Shown in pieces: positions 1 to 8,711 of a stretch of 64,000 nucleotides of DNA. Source of the stretch: Segatella copri (GTDB lineage: Bacteria; Bacteroidota; Bacteroidia; Bacteroidales; Bacteroidaceae); assembly GCF_026015295.1 (NCBI RefSeq), contig NZ_JAPDUW010000001.1, forward strand, positions 3,383,501-3,447,500, written 5' to 3'. Below the pieces are notes generated by a model. The model saw only the letters and a list, made by a program, of their open reading frames with translations. It was not told the origin of the DNA and made no database searches. Every line of letters starts with the position of its first letter. Positions within the stretch are counted from its first letter, which is position 1. Both the position numbers and the translations under genes were made by a program.

Positions 1-37
1 TACACATTTTAATCGCTGCTATTTCAAAGAAAATGTG

Positions 38-45
38 TACTTTTG
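38..45 (+). promoter_or_regulatory. Promoter -7 box (TACTTTTG) for pta-ackA
   Basis: The octamer matches the Bacteroidota TAnnTTTG consensus and lies about 100 bases upstream of the pta start. This leaves a leader of roughly 95 bases. No sharp -33 TTTG is visible, so the call rests on the -7 box and the position. Confidence 0.55.
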
Positions 46-148
46 CAAAGTCGATGTGGCAAAAAGGTGAAAAACAAGATAACATCGCCTTACACTTTGA
101 CAGATCTACTTAGGAAACAACAAAATATATAAAATATTAAAAAGTAAA

Positions 149-1195
149 ATGGATTTATTACAGCAAATCGTAGCTCGCGCTAAAGCTGACAAGCAGCGCA
201 TCGTGCTCCCTGAAGCAGAAGAGGAGCGTACATTGAAAGCAGCCGATAAAGTTTTGGCTGATGATCTCGCAGACATCATCCTCATCGGTAACCCTGCCAA
301 TATTAAGAATCTCGCAGCTCAGTGGGGTCTTAACAACATCGACAAGGCTACTATCGTTGATCCACAAAACAACCCTAAGACTGAGGAGTATGCTGAGAAG
401 CTCGCTGAACTTCGCAAGAAGAAGGGCATGACTGTAGAGCAGGCTCGTGAACTCGTAACTAAGAACAACCTCTACCTCGGTTGTATGATTATCAAGACTG
501 AGGGTGCTGACGGTCAGATTTCTGGTGCATTGAGCACTACTGGCGATACTCTCCGTCCAGCTCTTCAGATTATCAAGTGCACTCCAGGTATCACTTGCGT
601 AAGTGGTGCTATGTTGCTCATCACAGACCAGAAGCAGTATGGTCAGGATGGCATTGTAGTAATGGGTGACGTTGCTGTAACTCCAAACCCTACAGCAGAC
701 CAGCTTGCTCAGATTGCCTATACTACAGCTCATACAGCTCAGTCAGTGGCAGGTATTGCTGATCCACAGATTGCCATGTTGAGCTTCTCTACAAAGGGTA
801 GCGCAAAGGATGCTATCAACAAGGAGACTGGCAAGAGCGTTTATATCATTGACAAGGTAAAGGATGCCGTAGCTATTGCTAAGGAGAAGTTCCCAGAGCT
901 TCATCTCGATGGTGAACTTCAGGCAGATGCAGCCCTCGTTCCTGAGGTAGCTGCCAAGAAGGCTCCAGGTTCTGACGTAGCTGGTAAGGCTAACGTATTG
1001 GTAGTTCCAAACCTCGAGGTTGGTAACATCGGCTACAAGCTCGTTCAGCGCTTGGGTGGTGCCATCGCTATCGGTCCTATCCTTCAGGGTATTGCCCGTC
1101 CTGTTAACGATCTTTCTCGTGGTTGCTCTGTAGATGACATCTACTACATGGTAGCTATCACAGCTTGCCAGGCACAGGACGCTAAGAAGGCTTAA
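149..1195 (+). CDS. pta: Phosphate acetyltransferase
   Basis: 348-residue cytoplasmic enzyme that interconverts acetyl-CoA plus phosphate with acetyl phosphate plus CoA. It is the short single-domain Pta type without the N-terminal regulatory domain of the E. coli enzyme. The N terminus (RIVLPEAEEERTLKAA) and the SGALSTTGDTLRPALQ block are typical of the PTA_PTB family. The gene is followed after 37 bases by ackA, so the pair forms the classical acetate/ATP module. It is highly expressed in codon style (frequent ggt, aac, aag). A TAnnTTTG promoter lies upstream. The alternative, phosphate butyryltransferase, is unlikely given the ackA partner. Confidence 0.95.
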   Translation: MDLLQQIVARAKADKQRIVLPEAEEERTLKAADKVLADDLADIILIGNPANIKNLAAQWGLNNIDKATIVDPQNNPKTEEYAEKLAELRKKKGMTVEQARELVTKNNLYLGCMIIKTEGADGQISGALSTTGDTLRPALQIIKCTPGITCVSGAMLLITDQKQYGQDGIVVMGDVAVTPNPTADQLAQIAYTTAHTAQSVAGIADPQIAMLSFSTKGSAKDAINKETGKSVYIIDKVKDAVAIAKEKFPELHLDGELQADAALVPEVAAKKAPGSDVAGKANVLVVPNLEVGNIGYKLVQRLGGAIAIGPILQGIARPVNDLSRGCSVDDIYYMVAITACQAQDAKKA

Positions 1196-1232
1196 TTCAA
1201 CATTCAACATTTAACATTCAACATTTAACATT
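1195..1232. repeat. ATTCAACATT-type short tandem repeat
   Basis: The pta-ackA spacer is built from about four degenerate copies of a 10-base unit (TTCAACATTC / TTTAACATTC). The same sequence family appears in opposite orientation just after the 16S gene at about 63902-63937. It fills almost the whole intergenic space immediately before the ackA start. Confidence 0.7.
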
Positions 1233-2435
1233 ATGAAAGTATTGGTTCTGAACTGCGGTAGTTCATCTATCAAGTACAAATTATATAATATGGACGATGA
1301 GTCTGTATTGGCACAGGGTGGTGTAGAGCGTATCGGTCTTGATAACGCTTTCATCAAGGTGAAATTGCCTAACGGCGAGAAGAAGCAGATCATGCACGAC
1401 ATGCCTGACCACAAGGAAGGTGTGAACTTCGTGTTCAAGTGCTTGCTCGACCCGGAAATCGGCGCTATCAAGGATTTGAAAGAAATCGATGCTGTAGGAC
1501 ACCGTGTCGTACAGGGTGGTGACAAGTTCAAGGAGAGCGTTATCGTTGACAAGAGCGTAGAGGATGGTATCGAGGAACTTTGCGACCTCGCTCCTGTTCA
1601 CAACGCAGGTCACCTGAAGGGTATCCGTGCCGTTGACTCATTGATGCCTGGCACTCCTCAGGTTTGCGTATTCGACAACGCATTCCACAGCACAATGCCT
1701 GACTACGCTTACCTCTATGCAATTCCTTACGAGTTGTACGAGAAGTATCACGTACGCCGTTATGGTTTCCACGGAACATCTCACCGTTATGTTTCTAAGC
1801 GTGTTTGCGAGATTCTCGGTCTCGACCAGAACAACTCTAAGATCATCACTTGCCACATCGGTAACGGTGGCTCTGTAGCTGCTGTATTGAACGGTAAGGT
1901 ATTGGATACTTCAATGGGCTTGACCCCATTGGCTGGTTTGATGATGGGTTCACGTTGTGGTGATATCGATGCTTCTGCCGTTACCTACTTGATGGAGAAG
2001 TTGAACATGAAGCCACAGGAGATGGCTGACTTCCTGAACAAGAAGAGTGGTGTGCTCGGTATTACAGGTATTTCTTCTGATATGCGCGACATCGAAAAGG
2101 CAGCTAACGAGGGTAACGAGAAGGCTCAGTTGGCTCTCCGTATGTATGAGTATCGTATCAAGAAGTACATCGGTGCTTACACAGCAGCTATGGGTGGCGT
2201 TGACGCTATCGTATTCACAGCTGGTGTTGGTGAGAATCAGACCGATCTCCGTGAGGAAGCTTGCAAGAACCTGGAGTATCTTGGCATCAAGATCAATAAG
2301 GAGGTTAACGACAAGGTTCGTGGTGAGGAAGCTATCATCTCTACTGACGACAGTAAGGTGAAGGTAGTTGTAGTTCCTACCGACGAGGAGATTGTTATCG
2401 CTCGCGATACAATGGAGTTGGTTGCTAACAAGTAA
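1233..2435 (+). CDS. ackA: Acetate kinase
   Basis: 400-residue kinase of the ASKHA superfamily converting acetyl phosphate and ADP to acetate and ATP. The N-terminal phosphate-1 motif (VLVLNCGSSSIKY), the central FDNAFHSTMP block and the HIGNGGSVAAV and FTAGVGEN motifs are all present. Length matches the family. It lies 37 bases behind pta and should be co-transcribed with it. A strong hairpin terminator follows the stop codon. Together with Pta it gives substrate-level ATP during fermentation. Confidence 0.97.
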   Translation: MKVLVLNCGSSSIKYKLYNMDDESVLAQGGVERIGLDNAFIKVKLPNGEKKQIMHDMPDHKEGVNFVFKCLLDPEIGAIKDLKEIDAVGHRVVQGGDKFKESVIVDKSVEDGIEELCDLAPVHNAGHLKGIRAVDSLMPGTPQVCVFDNAFHSTMPDYAYLYAIPYELYEKYHVRRYGFHGTSHRYVSKRVCEILGLDQNNSKIITCHIGNGGSVAAVLNGKVLDTSMGLTPLAGLMMGSRCGDIDASAVTYLMEKLNMKPQEMADFLNKKSGVLGITGISSDMRDIEKAANEGNEKAQLALRMYEYRIKKYIGAYTAAMGGVDAIVFTAGVGENQTDLREEACKNLEYLGIKINKEVNDKVRGEEAIISTDDSKVKVVVVPTDEEIVIARDTMELVANK

Positions 2436-2443
2436 TCATACGC

Positions 2444-2458
2444 TATATATAATAAGGT
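2444..2458 (+). repeat. Interspersed 15-mer TATATATAATAAGGT, copy 1
   Basis: Exact copy of a 15-base sequence found five times in this window. Here it lies directly after the ackA stop codon, and its AAGGT end forms part of the left arm of the ackA terminator. Confidence 0.8.
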
Positions 2459-2496
2459 GAAGACTAGAAACATAAGTGAATGGTCTTCACCTTTTT
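2454..2496 (+). terminator. Terminator after ackA
   Basis: AAGGTGAAGAC at 2454-2464 pairs with GTCTTCACCTT at 2483-2493, followed by T residues. An 11-bp stem with a U-tract placed 18 bases after the ackA stop is a convincing intrinsic terminator. Confidence 0.85.
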
Positions 2497-2510
2497 AAAT
2501 TTTTAGAATT

Positions 2511-3557
2511 ATGAAAACAAAGATTGTAACTTTCGGAGAAATATTGCTTAGAATTTCTAAGCCTGGTTATCAACGTTTATTTCAGGGACATCATATGTTT
2601 GGCAATTATGGTGGCAGTGAGGCTAATGCAGCCATCTCTTTGGCTTATTTAGGCGATAATGTAGAGTATGTAACCCGTGTGCCATACGGTGAGATGGGTG
2701 AGGCGGCGTTGATGCATCTCAGAGAGTACGGTCTGAATGTTTCTCATGTTGTGCGTGGCGGCGAACGTCTCGGAACTTATTATTTCGAAGAGGCAGTAGC
2801 AATGCGCAATTCCCGTGTGGTTTACGACCGCAAAAATTCTTCTTTCTATACGCTGAAGCGCGGAATGGTGAAATGGGAAAAGGTGCTGGCTGATGCTGCC
2901 GTATTCCATTGTTCCGGCATTACCTGTGCTATCAGCCGCGATGCGATGGAGTCAACTATGGATGCCATCAAACTTGCTGTTTCTGACGGGTTGACCATTG
3001 CCTGCGACATCAATTACCGTAAGAATCTCTGGGGATATGGTCTGGAACCTCATGACGTGCTATTCCAGATGATGCAGTATAGCGACATCATCTTTGGTGA
3101 CCAGAATGAGTGGGAGGTAGCCAGCGGTGTGCCTCATATTCCTTTCGAGGCTTTGGATGCAGACTATGAGATTGACAAGGAGGCTTATCAGAAGTATTTC
3201 CGCAAGATGCATCAGCTCTTCCCTAAGTGTAAGAAGATGCTGATGGCGGTAAGAAATCAGATTGCCAGCAGTCATCATACCTTGAGCGGCTTGCTCTATG
3301 ATGCTGTAGAAGATCAGCTCTATACTACAAGAATCTATGATATTGAGCCGATTGTTGATCCGATGGGTGTAGGCGATGCCTTCGTTGCTGCCTATATTCA
3401 CGCACATCAGAAGTGGGGCGACAAGAACCAGTATTGCCTGGATTTCTCGCTGTCGGCTAGTGCCATCAAGAATACGATTCCGGGCGATCAGAACCTGGTA
3501 AGTGAAGAGGAAATCATCTCGAACATGACTTCTTCGGGAGGAAGAATCCAGCGTTAA
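2511..3557 (+). CDS. kdgK: PfkB-family sugar kinase, probable 2-keto-3-deoxygluconate kinase
   Basis: 348-residue ribokinase-fold enzyme. The N terminus (VTFGEILLRIS), the substrate-binding GNYGGSEANAAISLAYLG segment (about residues 31-48) and the C-terminal anion-hole and catalytic motif DPMGVGDAF with Asp289 define the PfkB family. The YYFE and ACDINYRKNLW segments resemble KDG kinases, which phosphorylate 2-dehydro-3-deoxygluconate in uronate or pectin breakdown. No aldolase or uronate gene is adjacent in this window, so the substrate is inferred from family resemblance only. The gene sits between the ackA terminator and a bidirectional terminator, so it is probably monocistronic. Confidence 0.8.
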   Translation: MKTKIVTFGEILLRISKPGYQRLFQGHHMFGNYGGSEANAAISLAYLGDNVEYVTRVPYGEMGEAALMHLREYGLNVSHVVRGGERLGTYYFEEAVAMRNSRVVYDRKNSSFYTLKRGMVKWEKVLADAAVFHCSGITCAISRDAMESTMDAIKLAVSDGLTIACDINYRKNLWGYGLEPHDVLFQMMQYSDIIFGDQNEWEVASGVPHIPFEALDADYEIDKEAYQKYFRKMHQLFPKCKKMLMAVRNQIASSHHTLSGLLYDAVEDQLYTTRIYDIEPIVDPMGVGDAFVAAYIHAHQKWGDKNQYCLDFSLSASAIKNTIPGDQNLVSEEEIISNMTSSGGRIQR

Positions 3558-3581
3558 GAATAAGTAATAAGAGTACTTGGC

Positions 3582-3621
3582 AATAATAAAGGGCAACCTG
3601 TTTGGGCTGCCCTTTATTATT
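3582..3621. terminator. Bidirectional terminator between kdgK and lpxH
   Basis: AATAATAAAGGGCA at 3582-3595 pairs with TGCCCTTTATTATT at 3608-3621. The A/T-rich flanks give a U-tract on either strand. It serves the two convergent genes. Confidence 0.88.
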
Positions 3622-3652
3622 ATCGTTTGTTTTGTTCTTGTTTTTTTTGCTT

Positions 3653-4417
3653 TTACGGTTGGCTTTCGCCTTCCACATATTCTTCCATAAACATGTGTTC
3701 GCCATCAAACACGGCATAGGTGAACTGCCATATCCAGTCGCCCAGAATCATCAGTCGGGTCTTTTTGCTCAACATCAGATCCAGTTCAATGTGGCGATGG
3801 CCGAACATGAAGTAATCTATATCCTTGTGGCCTTGCATATACTGTTTGGCAAAGCGCACCAGGAACTCCTTCTTTTCGCCCATATAAGGCTCTTCCTTTC
3901 CGTCAGCACGTTTCAGTCGGCTATGCTTAGCCCAGTTCAAGCCCAAAGCCATTCCCCAGCGAGGATGAATCGCATTAAGGAGGCGTTGGCAAGTATGATT
4001 CTGGAACATTCTTTTCAGAAACTTGAATTTCTTGTCTGGGTCACCCAGTCCGTCTCCATGTGCCAGATAGAATACTTTATCGTATATCTCTATGGTCTGA
4101 GGCTTGTAATGTACGGTAACGCCACACTCTTCCTCCAGGTAGCCATAGGTCCAAAGGTCGTGGTTACCCGTAAAGAAATGTACTTCCACTCCCATATCGG
4201 TCAACTCCGAGAGCTTACCTAAGAAGCGTGTATAGCCTTTTGGTACGACATATTTATATTCGTTCCAGAAGTCAAACATGTCACCCAGGAGATAAACTGC
4301 CGCAGCCTTCGTCTTGATGCTGTCCAGGAAACGGACCAGGCGGCGTTCTTGCATGCGGGCATGCGGAATGGCTAATGAGCCAAGGTGCGCATCTGAGAGG
4401 AAATATACATTTTTCAT
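3653..4417 (-). CDS. lpxH: UDP-2,3-diacylglucosamine diphosphatase (LpxH-like metallophosphoesterase)
   Basis: 254-residue metallophosphoesterase. The two-metal site is visible: SDAHLG (Asp9, His11), LGDMFDFW (Asp46), GNHD (84-87), AHGDG (around 119) and GHRH near the C terminus. The pattern matches the LpxH/Bacteroidota LpxH2-type enzymes that remove UMP from UDP-2,3-diacylglucosamine in lipid A synthesis at the inner membrane. It ends at the shared terminator with kdgK. A related diphosphatase with another substrate cannot be excluded. Confidence 0.85.
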   Translation of the reverse strand: MKNVYFLSDAHLGSLAIPHARMQERRLVRFLDSIKTKAAAVYLLGDMFDFWNEYKYVVPKGYTRFLGKLSELTDMGVEVHFFTGNHDLWTYGYLEEECGVTVHYKPQTIEIYDKVFYLAHGDGLGDPDKKFKFLKRMFQNHTCQRLLNAIHPRWGMALGLNWAKHSRLKRADGKEEPYMGEKKEFLVRFAKQYMQGHKDIDYFMFGHRHIELDLMLSKKTRLMILGDWIWQFTYAVFDGEHMFMEEYVEGESQP

Positions 4418-4478
4418 AAGCGATTCTTTTTAAATGAATAGTGAAGAATGAAGAGTGAAGAATTCAACGGCTTTGTCT

Positions 4479-4799
4479 TTATTCAAAACCGAGTTCTACG
4501 CGAGCTTCCTCGCTCATCATACTCTGATCCCAAGCCGGTTCGAATACAAGGTTCACATTGGCAGATTTTACGCCTTCCACGCTGTCTACCTTGCTTCTTA
4601 CATCCTCCAGGATGAAGTCGGCAGCAGGGCATGAAGGGGCTGTGAAGGTCATGTCGAGATCTACGGTGGCATCGTCTTTCACATCTATTTTATAAATCAT
4701 ACCGAGGTCCCAGATGTTGACAGGAATCTCAGGGTCGTAAACGGTCTTAAGTACATCTACGATCTTTTCTTCTATCTTTGTCTTTTCTTCTTGTGTCAT
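4479..4799 (-). CDS. DUF59 / MIP18-family iron-sulfur assembly factor
   Basis: 106-residue protein of the MIP18/PaaD/SufT family. The typical VLKTVYDPEIPVNIWDLGMIY opening and the conserved TFTAPSCPAAD segment with Cys57 are present. Relatives help deliver Fe-S clusters to target proteins. It stands alone here, not beside a suf operon. A perfect -7 box on the minus strand lies 22 bases upstream of the start. GTGAAGAATGAAGAGTGAAG repeats occupy the spacer to lpxH. Confidence 0.88.
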   Translation of the reverse strand: MTQEEKTKIEEKIVDVLKTVYDPEIPVNIWDLGMIYKIDVKDDATVDLDMTFTAPSCPAADFILEDVRSKVDSVEGVKSANVNLVFEPAWDQSMMSEEARVELGFE

Positions 4800-4820
4800 A
4801 ATAATCTTTGTTTTTGCCTA

Positions 4821-4828
4821 CAAAGATA
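4821..4828 (-). promoter_or_regulatory. Promoter -7 box (TATCTTTG) for the DUF59 gene
   Basis: CAAAGATA on the plus strand reads TATCTTTG on the minus strand, a perfect TAnnTTTG match, 22 bases from the start codon. Confidence 0.7.
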
Positions 4829-4900
4829 ATAATTATTGCAGACAAAACAAAAAGAAAAGCTGTTTTTTTCTTGCAGAAGGTCTAATATACCCCAAATAGA

Positions 4901-5590
4901 CTACAATTTACCTTTATCGTGATATGAATAAAAGGCACCATCGGTTATGATGACATGGTCCATAAAGAAGAGACGCATGATTTCGCAGGCTTTGGCAATC
5001 TTCTGGGTAAGTACATCATCGGCTTTGCTTGGCTGAGGATTGTTGCTGGGATGATTGTGGCAGAAGGCGATAATGGTAGCGTTGTTGAGCACCGCTTCTT
5101 TTATGATGAGCCGGATGTCGGTTGCCGTTTCTGTAATGCCGCCTTTGGAGATGCAGCTCGCTTTGATGAGCTTGAAGTTCTGGTTCATCATCAGGAGCCA
5201 TGCTTCCTCTGTATCTAAATCCTGCATCTTCGGAAGCATATAGTTGTAGATGGCAAGGGATGAGCCTAAGTCGGGACGTGTGCCAATCTTATCGAGAGCA
5301 CGGCGCTTGCCCAGTTCGCAGGCTGCAAGAATGGTGATGGCTTTGGCGGGTCCCATTCCTTTATATTGCGTCAGTTCTCTGATGGACTTCTTTCCTAGCT
5401 GGTTCAGGTTGTTGTCGCAATCCTTCAGAATGCGTTTCATCAGGTCTACGGCACTTTCGTCAGTAGATCCCGAACCAATCAGAATACCTAAGAGCTCGGC
5501 ATTGGATAAAGCTGAGGCTCCCAAGCGCTCCAGTTTCTCGCGGGGCTTGTCTTCTTCTGCCCAATTGGCAATGGTTAGTTTCTCTGCCAT
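4901..5590 (-). CDS. radC: RadC-family JAB/JAMM protein
   Basis: 229 residues, the usual RadC length. An N-terminal helix-hairpin-helix-like part (KGMGPAKAITILAA around residues 77-90) precedes a JAMM domain with the zinc-binding motif HNHPSNNPQPSKADD (His178, His180, Asp191). The old DNA-repair assignment of radC is doubtful. The domain resembles metal-dependent peptidases. Its only neighbours are a DUF59 gene and a glycosyltransferase, which give no functional hint. Confidence 0.93.
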   Translation of the reverse strand: MAEKLTIANWAEEDKPREKLERLGASALSNAELLGILIGSGSTDESAVDLMKRILKDCDNNLNQLGKKSIRELTQYKGMGPAKAITILAACELGKRRALDKIGTRPDLGSSLAIYNYMLPKMQDLDTEEAWLLMMNQNFKLIKASCISKGGITETATDIRLIIKEAVLNNATIIAFCHNHPSNNPQPSKADDVLTQKIAKACEIMRLFFMDHVIITDGAFYSYHDKGKL

Positions 5591-5642
5591 AATAATAACT
5601 GATTAGTAGATTATTATTGGCTTCTCTTTTTGCGGGGAAGTC

Positions 5643-6701
5643 TTATTTGTAGAAAGTCTTGTTGTATGCGCTGAATTCGCTCTGTCCCAGTACGCATCTC
5701 TTCCACCATGCAGAAAGAAATCCGCATCCGTAACCCATCAGCTGTGTGAAGGCAGCGCGAATGCTCAGCAAGCCTATCTTCACGCTGTGATTCTCTCTGC
5801 TGCTGTCGATAAACAGTGCGATGGTATAGAGAATGATGCCGGCGAGACCGATGCAGCCCAATGCTGCCATCGCATTGCCCAAGGTTGGGAATACGTGAAC
5901 GGTGCCAAGCATGTATGGCAGGAAGCCGAAGAAGAGCAGAAGCAGCGTGCCTATTACACCCACGGTGAAGACCATAGGAAGGAGATGCACGAGTTTGAGA
6001 CTCTCTGGATATTTCTTGTAGAGATTGATGCGGGCGATGCCACTGTTGTAGACCTGTCGCCAGAACTTGCGGAAGTCGGTGCGGCGCTTATGCCATACCC
6101 ATGCTTCAGGGAACAGACGGCAACGGCAGCCTGCCTTGAAGATACGGATAGAGAAATCAATGTCCTCACCGAAACGCATATTAGAAAAGCCATTCAACCT
6201 GAGATAAACATCCCTGCGGATGCCCATGTTGAATGAACGGGGATAGAACTTATCCATCTTCTTCTTTCCGCCACGGATGCCACCGGTGGTAAAGAAAGAA
6301 GTCATGGAATAAGAAATGGCTTTCTGAGTATCTGTAAATGATGAGTGCGCCTTGTCGGGACCGCCGAAAGCATCGGCTGGCTCACGGCTCAACTCATCAC
6401 TTACAGCCTTCAGATAACCTTCTGGCAAGACCACGTCGCTATCGAGTATCAGAAGATACTCACCCTTGGCGCGCTCGGCACCATAGTTGCGACTCTGGCC
6501 CGGACCAGAGTTCTCCTTATAGTAATAATGTATATCCATCATGTGCTCATATCGTTTGCACACCTCCTCGCAGGGAGTCTGTGAGCCATCCTCAACGATG
6601 ACAACTTCGAAGTCTTTCTCTGATTGATGAGTCAGACTCTCTAAAAGTTCGTCCACTTCGTCAGGACGATTAAATACAGGTACTATGATGGAATATTTCA
6701 T
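5643..6701 (-). CDS. Membrane-anchored family 2 glycosyltransferase
   Basis: 352 residues. The N-terminal GT2 domain starts with YSIIVPVFNRPDEVDELLESL, carries the nucleotide-sugar ED motif in VIVEDGSQ and the DxD-like LLILDSDVVLPEGYL, and ends with a GEDIDFSIRIFKAG acceptor motif. Two hydrophobic spans follow (about residues 240-265 and 280-300), which would anchor it in the inner membrane with the catalytic domain in the cytoplasm. The acceptor is unknown. No polysaccharide cluster surrounds it, so it may act on a lipid-linked or housekeeping glycan. Confidence 0.88.
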   Translation of the reverse strand: MKYSIIVPVFNRPDEVDELLESLTHQSEKDFEVVIVEDGSQTPCEEVCKRYEHMMDIHYYYKENSGPGQSRNYGAERAKGEYLLILDSDVVLPEGYLKAVSDELSREPADAFGGPDKAHSSFTDTQKAISYSMTSFFTTGGIRGGKKKMDKFYPRSFNMGIRRDVYLRLNGFSNMRFGEDIDFSIRIFKAGCRCRLFPEAWVWHKRRTDFRKFWRQVYNSGIARINLYKKYPESLKLVHLLPMVFTVGVIGTLLLLFFGFLPYMLGTVHVFPTLGNAMAALGCIGLAGIILYTIALFIDSSRENHSVKIGLLSIRAAFTQLMGYGCGFLSAWWKRCVLGQSEFSAYNKTFYK

Positions 6702-6764
6702 TCTTCTTACTATTAAGGGTTAGTTTTACTCAATAAGAGCACAATCTTCCTGTTGGAGGATGTA

Positions 6765-7331
6765 TTACTCGCTTACACGACCGAGGTAGCTACCGTCACG
6801 GGTGTCGATCTGGATAGTCTCGCCTTCGTTGACGAACAAAGGAACACGAACCTCAGCACCAGTCTCCAATGTAGCAGGCTTTGTTGCGTTGGTAGCAGTA
6901 TTACCCTTTACACCTGGCTCAGAGTGAGTAATCTTCAAAGTAGTCTTCACTGGCATTTCAGCCAAGAGGATAGTACCATCAGTTGTATCAGTAACCACCT
7001 CAACAACGTCACCCTCCTTCATGTACTGGCCACCAGTAACGTTCTCCTTAGCGATAGGCACCTGCTCGAAAGTCTCCTGGTTCATGAAGATGCAACCAGT
7101 AGCGTCCTCGTAGAGGTACTGGTAAGGACGGCGCTCAACGCGAACATCCTCCAATTTGAAACCTACCTGGAATGTACGTTCCAATACACGACCGTCGGCA
7201 ACATTCTTCAATTTTGTGTTCATTACGGTGTTACCTTTACCTGGCTTTCTGTGCTGAAAGTCGATGCAAACCCATACTTTGCCATCCATGCGGATGCAAG
7301 TACCAATCTTAATTTCCTGTGAATTAATCAT
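6765..7331 (-). CDS. efp: Translation elongation factor P
   Basis: 188 residues with the three-barrel EF-P arrangement. The domain I loop that reaches the ribosomal P site carries HRKPGKGNT with Lys32 at the position modified in other bacteria. EF-P relieves stalling at polyproline stretches. A minus-strand -7 box (TAACTTTG) lies about 46 bases upstream. It is divergent from rpmH. Confidence 0.97.
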   Translation of the reverse strand: MINSQEIKIGTCIRMDGKVWVCIDFQHRKPGKGNTVMNTKLKNVADGRVLERTFQVGFKLEDVRVERRPYQYLYEDATGCIFMNQETFEQVPIAKENVTGGQYMKEGDVVEVVTDTTDGTILLAEMPVKTTLKITHSEPGVKGNTATNATKPATLETGAEVRVPLFVNEGETIQIDTRDGSYLGRVSE

Positions 7332-7377
7332 TTCTTGTTTATCTTGAATGTTATTACAATAATCTCAAAATCGAGTG

Positions 7378-7385
7378 CAAAGTTA
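7378..7385 (-). promoter_or_regulatory. Promoter -7 box (TAACTTTG) for efp
   Basis: TAnnTTTG match on the minus strand, 46 bases upstream of the efp start, in the divergent efp/rpmH spacer. Confidence 0.65.
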
Positions 7386-7480
7386 CGGCAAAAACATGAA
7401 AAATCAAAGGAAATATCGAAAAAAACATAAATATTTAAGCTAAATTTGGTAGTTTTCTTGGTTATTTCAGAAAATATGCG

Positions 7481-7488
7481 TAATTTTG
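7481..7488 (+). promoter_or_regulatory. Promoter -7 box (TAATTTTG) for rpmH
   Basis: TAnnTTTG match 64 bases upstream of the rpmH start. A T-rich TTCTTGG stretch lies about 20 bases further upstream at the -33 position. Confidence 0.7.
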
Positions 7489-7552
7489 CAGCCCAAAAAG
7501 GGCGTGTTTTGCACTTTTGTGAAGAATATTAATTAAAAAATAAATAAGAAAA

Positions 7553-7708
7553 ATGAAAAGAACATTTCAGCCTCACAATCGTCGTCGCGTAAACAAGCAT
7601 GGTTTTCGTGAGCGTATGGCAACAAAGAATGGTCGTCGCGTATTGGCTTCTCGCCGTGCTCATGGCCGTAAGAAGTTAACTGTATCTGACGAGCACCACG
7701 GAAAGTAA
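7553..7708 (+). CDS. rpmH: 50S ribosomal protein L34
   Basis: A 51-residue, very basic protein beginning [22 protein letters not shown]. It matches bacterial L34 over its length, with the [23 protein letters not shown] block. It is a component of the large ribosomal subunit. The gene is too short for common ORF cut-offs, but has its own promoter and a strong terminator. rnpA does not follow it, unlike the arrangement in many bacteria. Confidence 0.97.
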   Translation: MKRTFQPHNRRRVNKHGFRERMATKNGRRVLASRRAHGRKKLTVSDEHHGK

Positions 7709-7743
7709 TTCCGAGGAAAGATTCGTCTGTTGACGATGACATT

Positions 7744-7777
7744 AAAAGCAGCAAGGATGTATTCTTTGCTGCTTTTT
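7744..7777 (+). terminator. Terminator after rpmH
   Basis: AAAAGCAGCAA at 7744-7754 pairs with TTGCTGCTTTT at 7766-7776 and is followed by more T residues. It lies 36 bases past the rpmH stop. Confidence 0.88.
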
Positions 7778-7909
7778 GTTGTTTATAACGCCCCTTCCTT
7801 TTCTGAGATTGCTCTTTTGGGAACAAAGATGTTTTGTTTTTATATCATAAAATAGGTGGTGAGAGTGCAAAAACTTTCCTTTTTATTTTGTTCTTCCCCT
7901 AAATACTTG

Positions 7910-7917
7910 TATCTTTG
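7910..7917 (+). promoter_or_regulatory. Promoter (TTTG ... TATCTTTG) for the PASTA-rluD-ddl block
   Basis: The TATCTTTG -7 box is preceded by TTTG at 7887-7890 with a 19-base spacer, the standard Bacteroidota arrangement. The PASTA start codon follows 17 bases later. Confidence 0.78.
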
Positions 7918-7933
7918 CACCAAAAAATAATAT

Positions 7934-8668
7934 ATGACTTCATCAGAGTTTATAAATAAGTTTAAGAGTAAGTACCTTTGGGGGAATATCGGTGCCATGA
8001 TTCTGGTGCTGGTGTTGCTCTGTGTCGGTGTCAAGTATGGCATCGATATCTATACCCATCATGGTGAGGCCATCCGTGTGCCGGATATTCGATATAAGAA
8101 TATCGATGATGCTACACATATCCTCGACGATGCGGGATTGGAAATTGTTGTAACGGATACGGGATATGTCCGCTCTTTGCCGCCTGATGTCATTCTGGAG
8201 CAGACTCCGGTTTTCGGAGAAGTGGTAAAGTCGGGACATGTTATCTATGTTACCATCAATTCTGATCATTCTCCACGTATCACCATTCCTGATGTCATTG
8301 ACAACAGTTCGTTGCGAGAGGCAATGGCTAAACTTACTGCTATGGGATTCAAACTGGGTACACCTGAATATATTCCTGGCGAAGAGGATTGGGTTTATGG
8401 TATCCTCGTTAAGGGTAAGCATGTTGTAGCTGGTGATAAGGTTTCTATCGATGATGTGCTTGTCATACAGGTTGGTAATGGTAAACGGAGCGTTGATGAT
8501 TCTATCGATGTGGTAGATCCGGTTTATCACGGCGAAGAAGATGTGATGGAAGGCGAAGGTGACATGAGCGGAGAAACTCATGAAGACAACTTCGAGGTGG
8601 TTCCTGGTACGGAAGCCACAGAGCCTGCTCCTTCGCATGAGCACCACCAGAAGGAAGTGGTGGAGTAG
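7934..8668 (+). CDS. PASTA-domain membrane protein
   Basis: 244 residues. A short cytoplasmic N terminus is followed by one transmembrane helix (about 18-38, GAMILVLVLLCVGVKYGI). Two PASTA domains follow: about 47-111 (VPDIRYKNIDDATHILDDAGLEI) and about 114-184 (IPDVIDNSSLREAMAKLTAMGF). The tail is acidic and low-complexity. PASTA domains bind peptidoglycan or its precursors. There is no kinase or transpeptidase domain, so it is a stand-alone envelope PASTA protein. It leads a block with rluD and ddl. The latter makes the D-Ala-D-Ala of peptidoglycan, which fits a cell-wall context. Confidence 0.9.
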   Translation: MTSSEFINKFKSKYLWGNIGAMILVLVLLCVGVKYGIDIYTHHGEAIRVPDIRYKNIDDATHILDDAGLEIVVTDTGYVRSLPPDVILEQTPVFGEVVKSGHVIYVTINSDHSPRITIPDVIDNSSLREAMAKLTAMGFKLGTPEYIPGEEDWVYGILVKGKHVVAGDKVSIDDVLVIQVGNGKRSVDDSIDVVDPVYHGEEDVMEGEGDMSGETHEDNFEVVPGTEATEPAPSHEHHQKEVVE

Positions 8669-8711
8669 GAGAAATGAAAAGTGAAGAGTGAAGATTTCAA
8701 TAGTAATACGA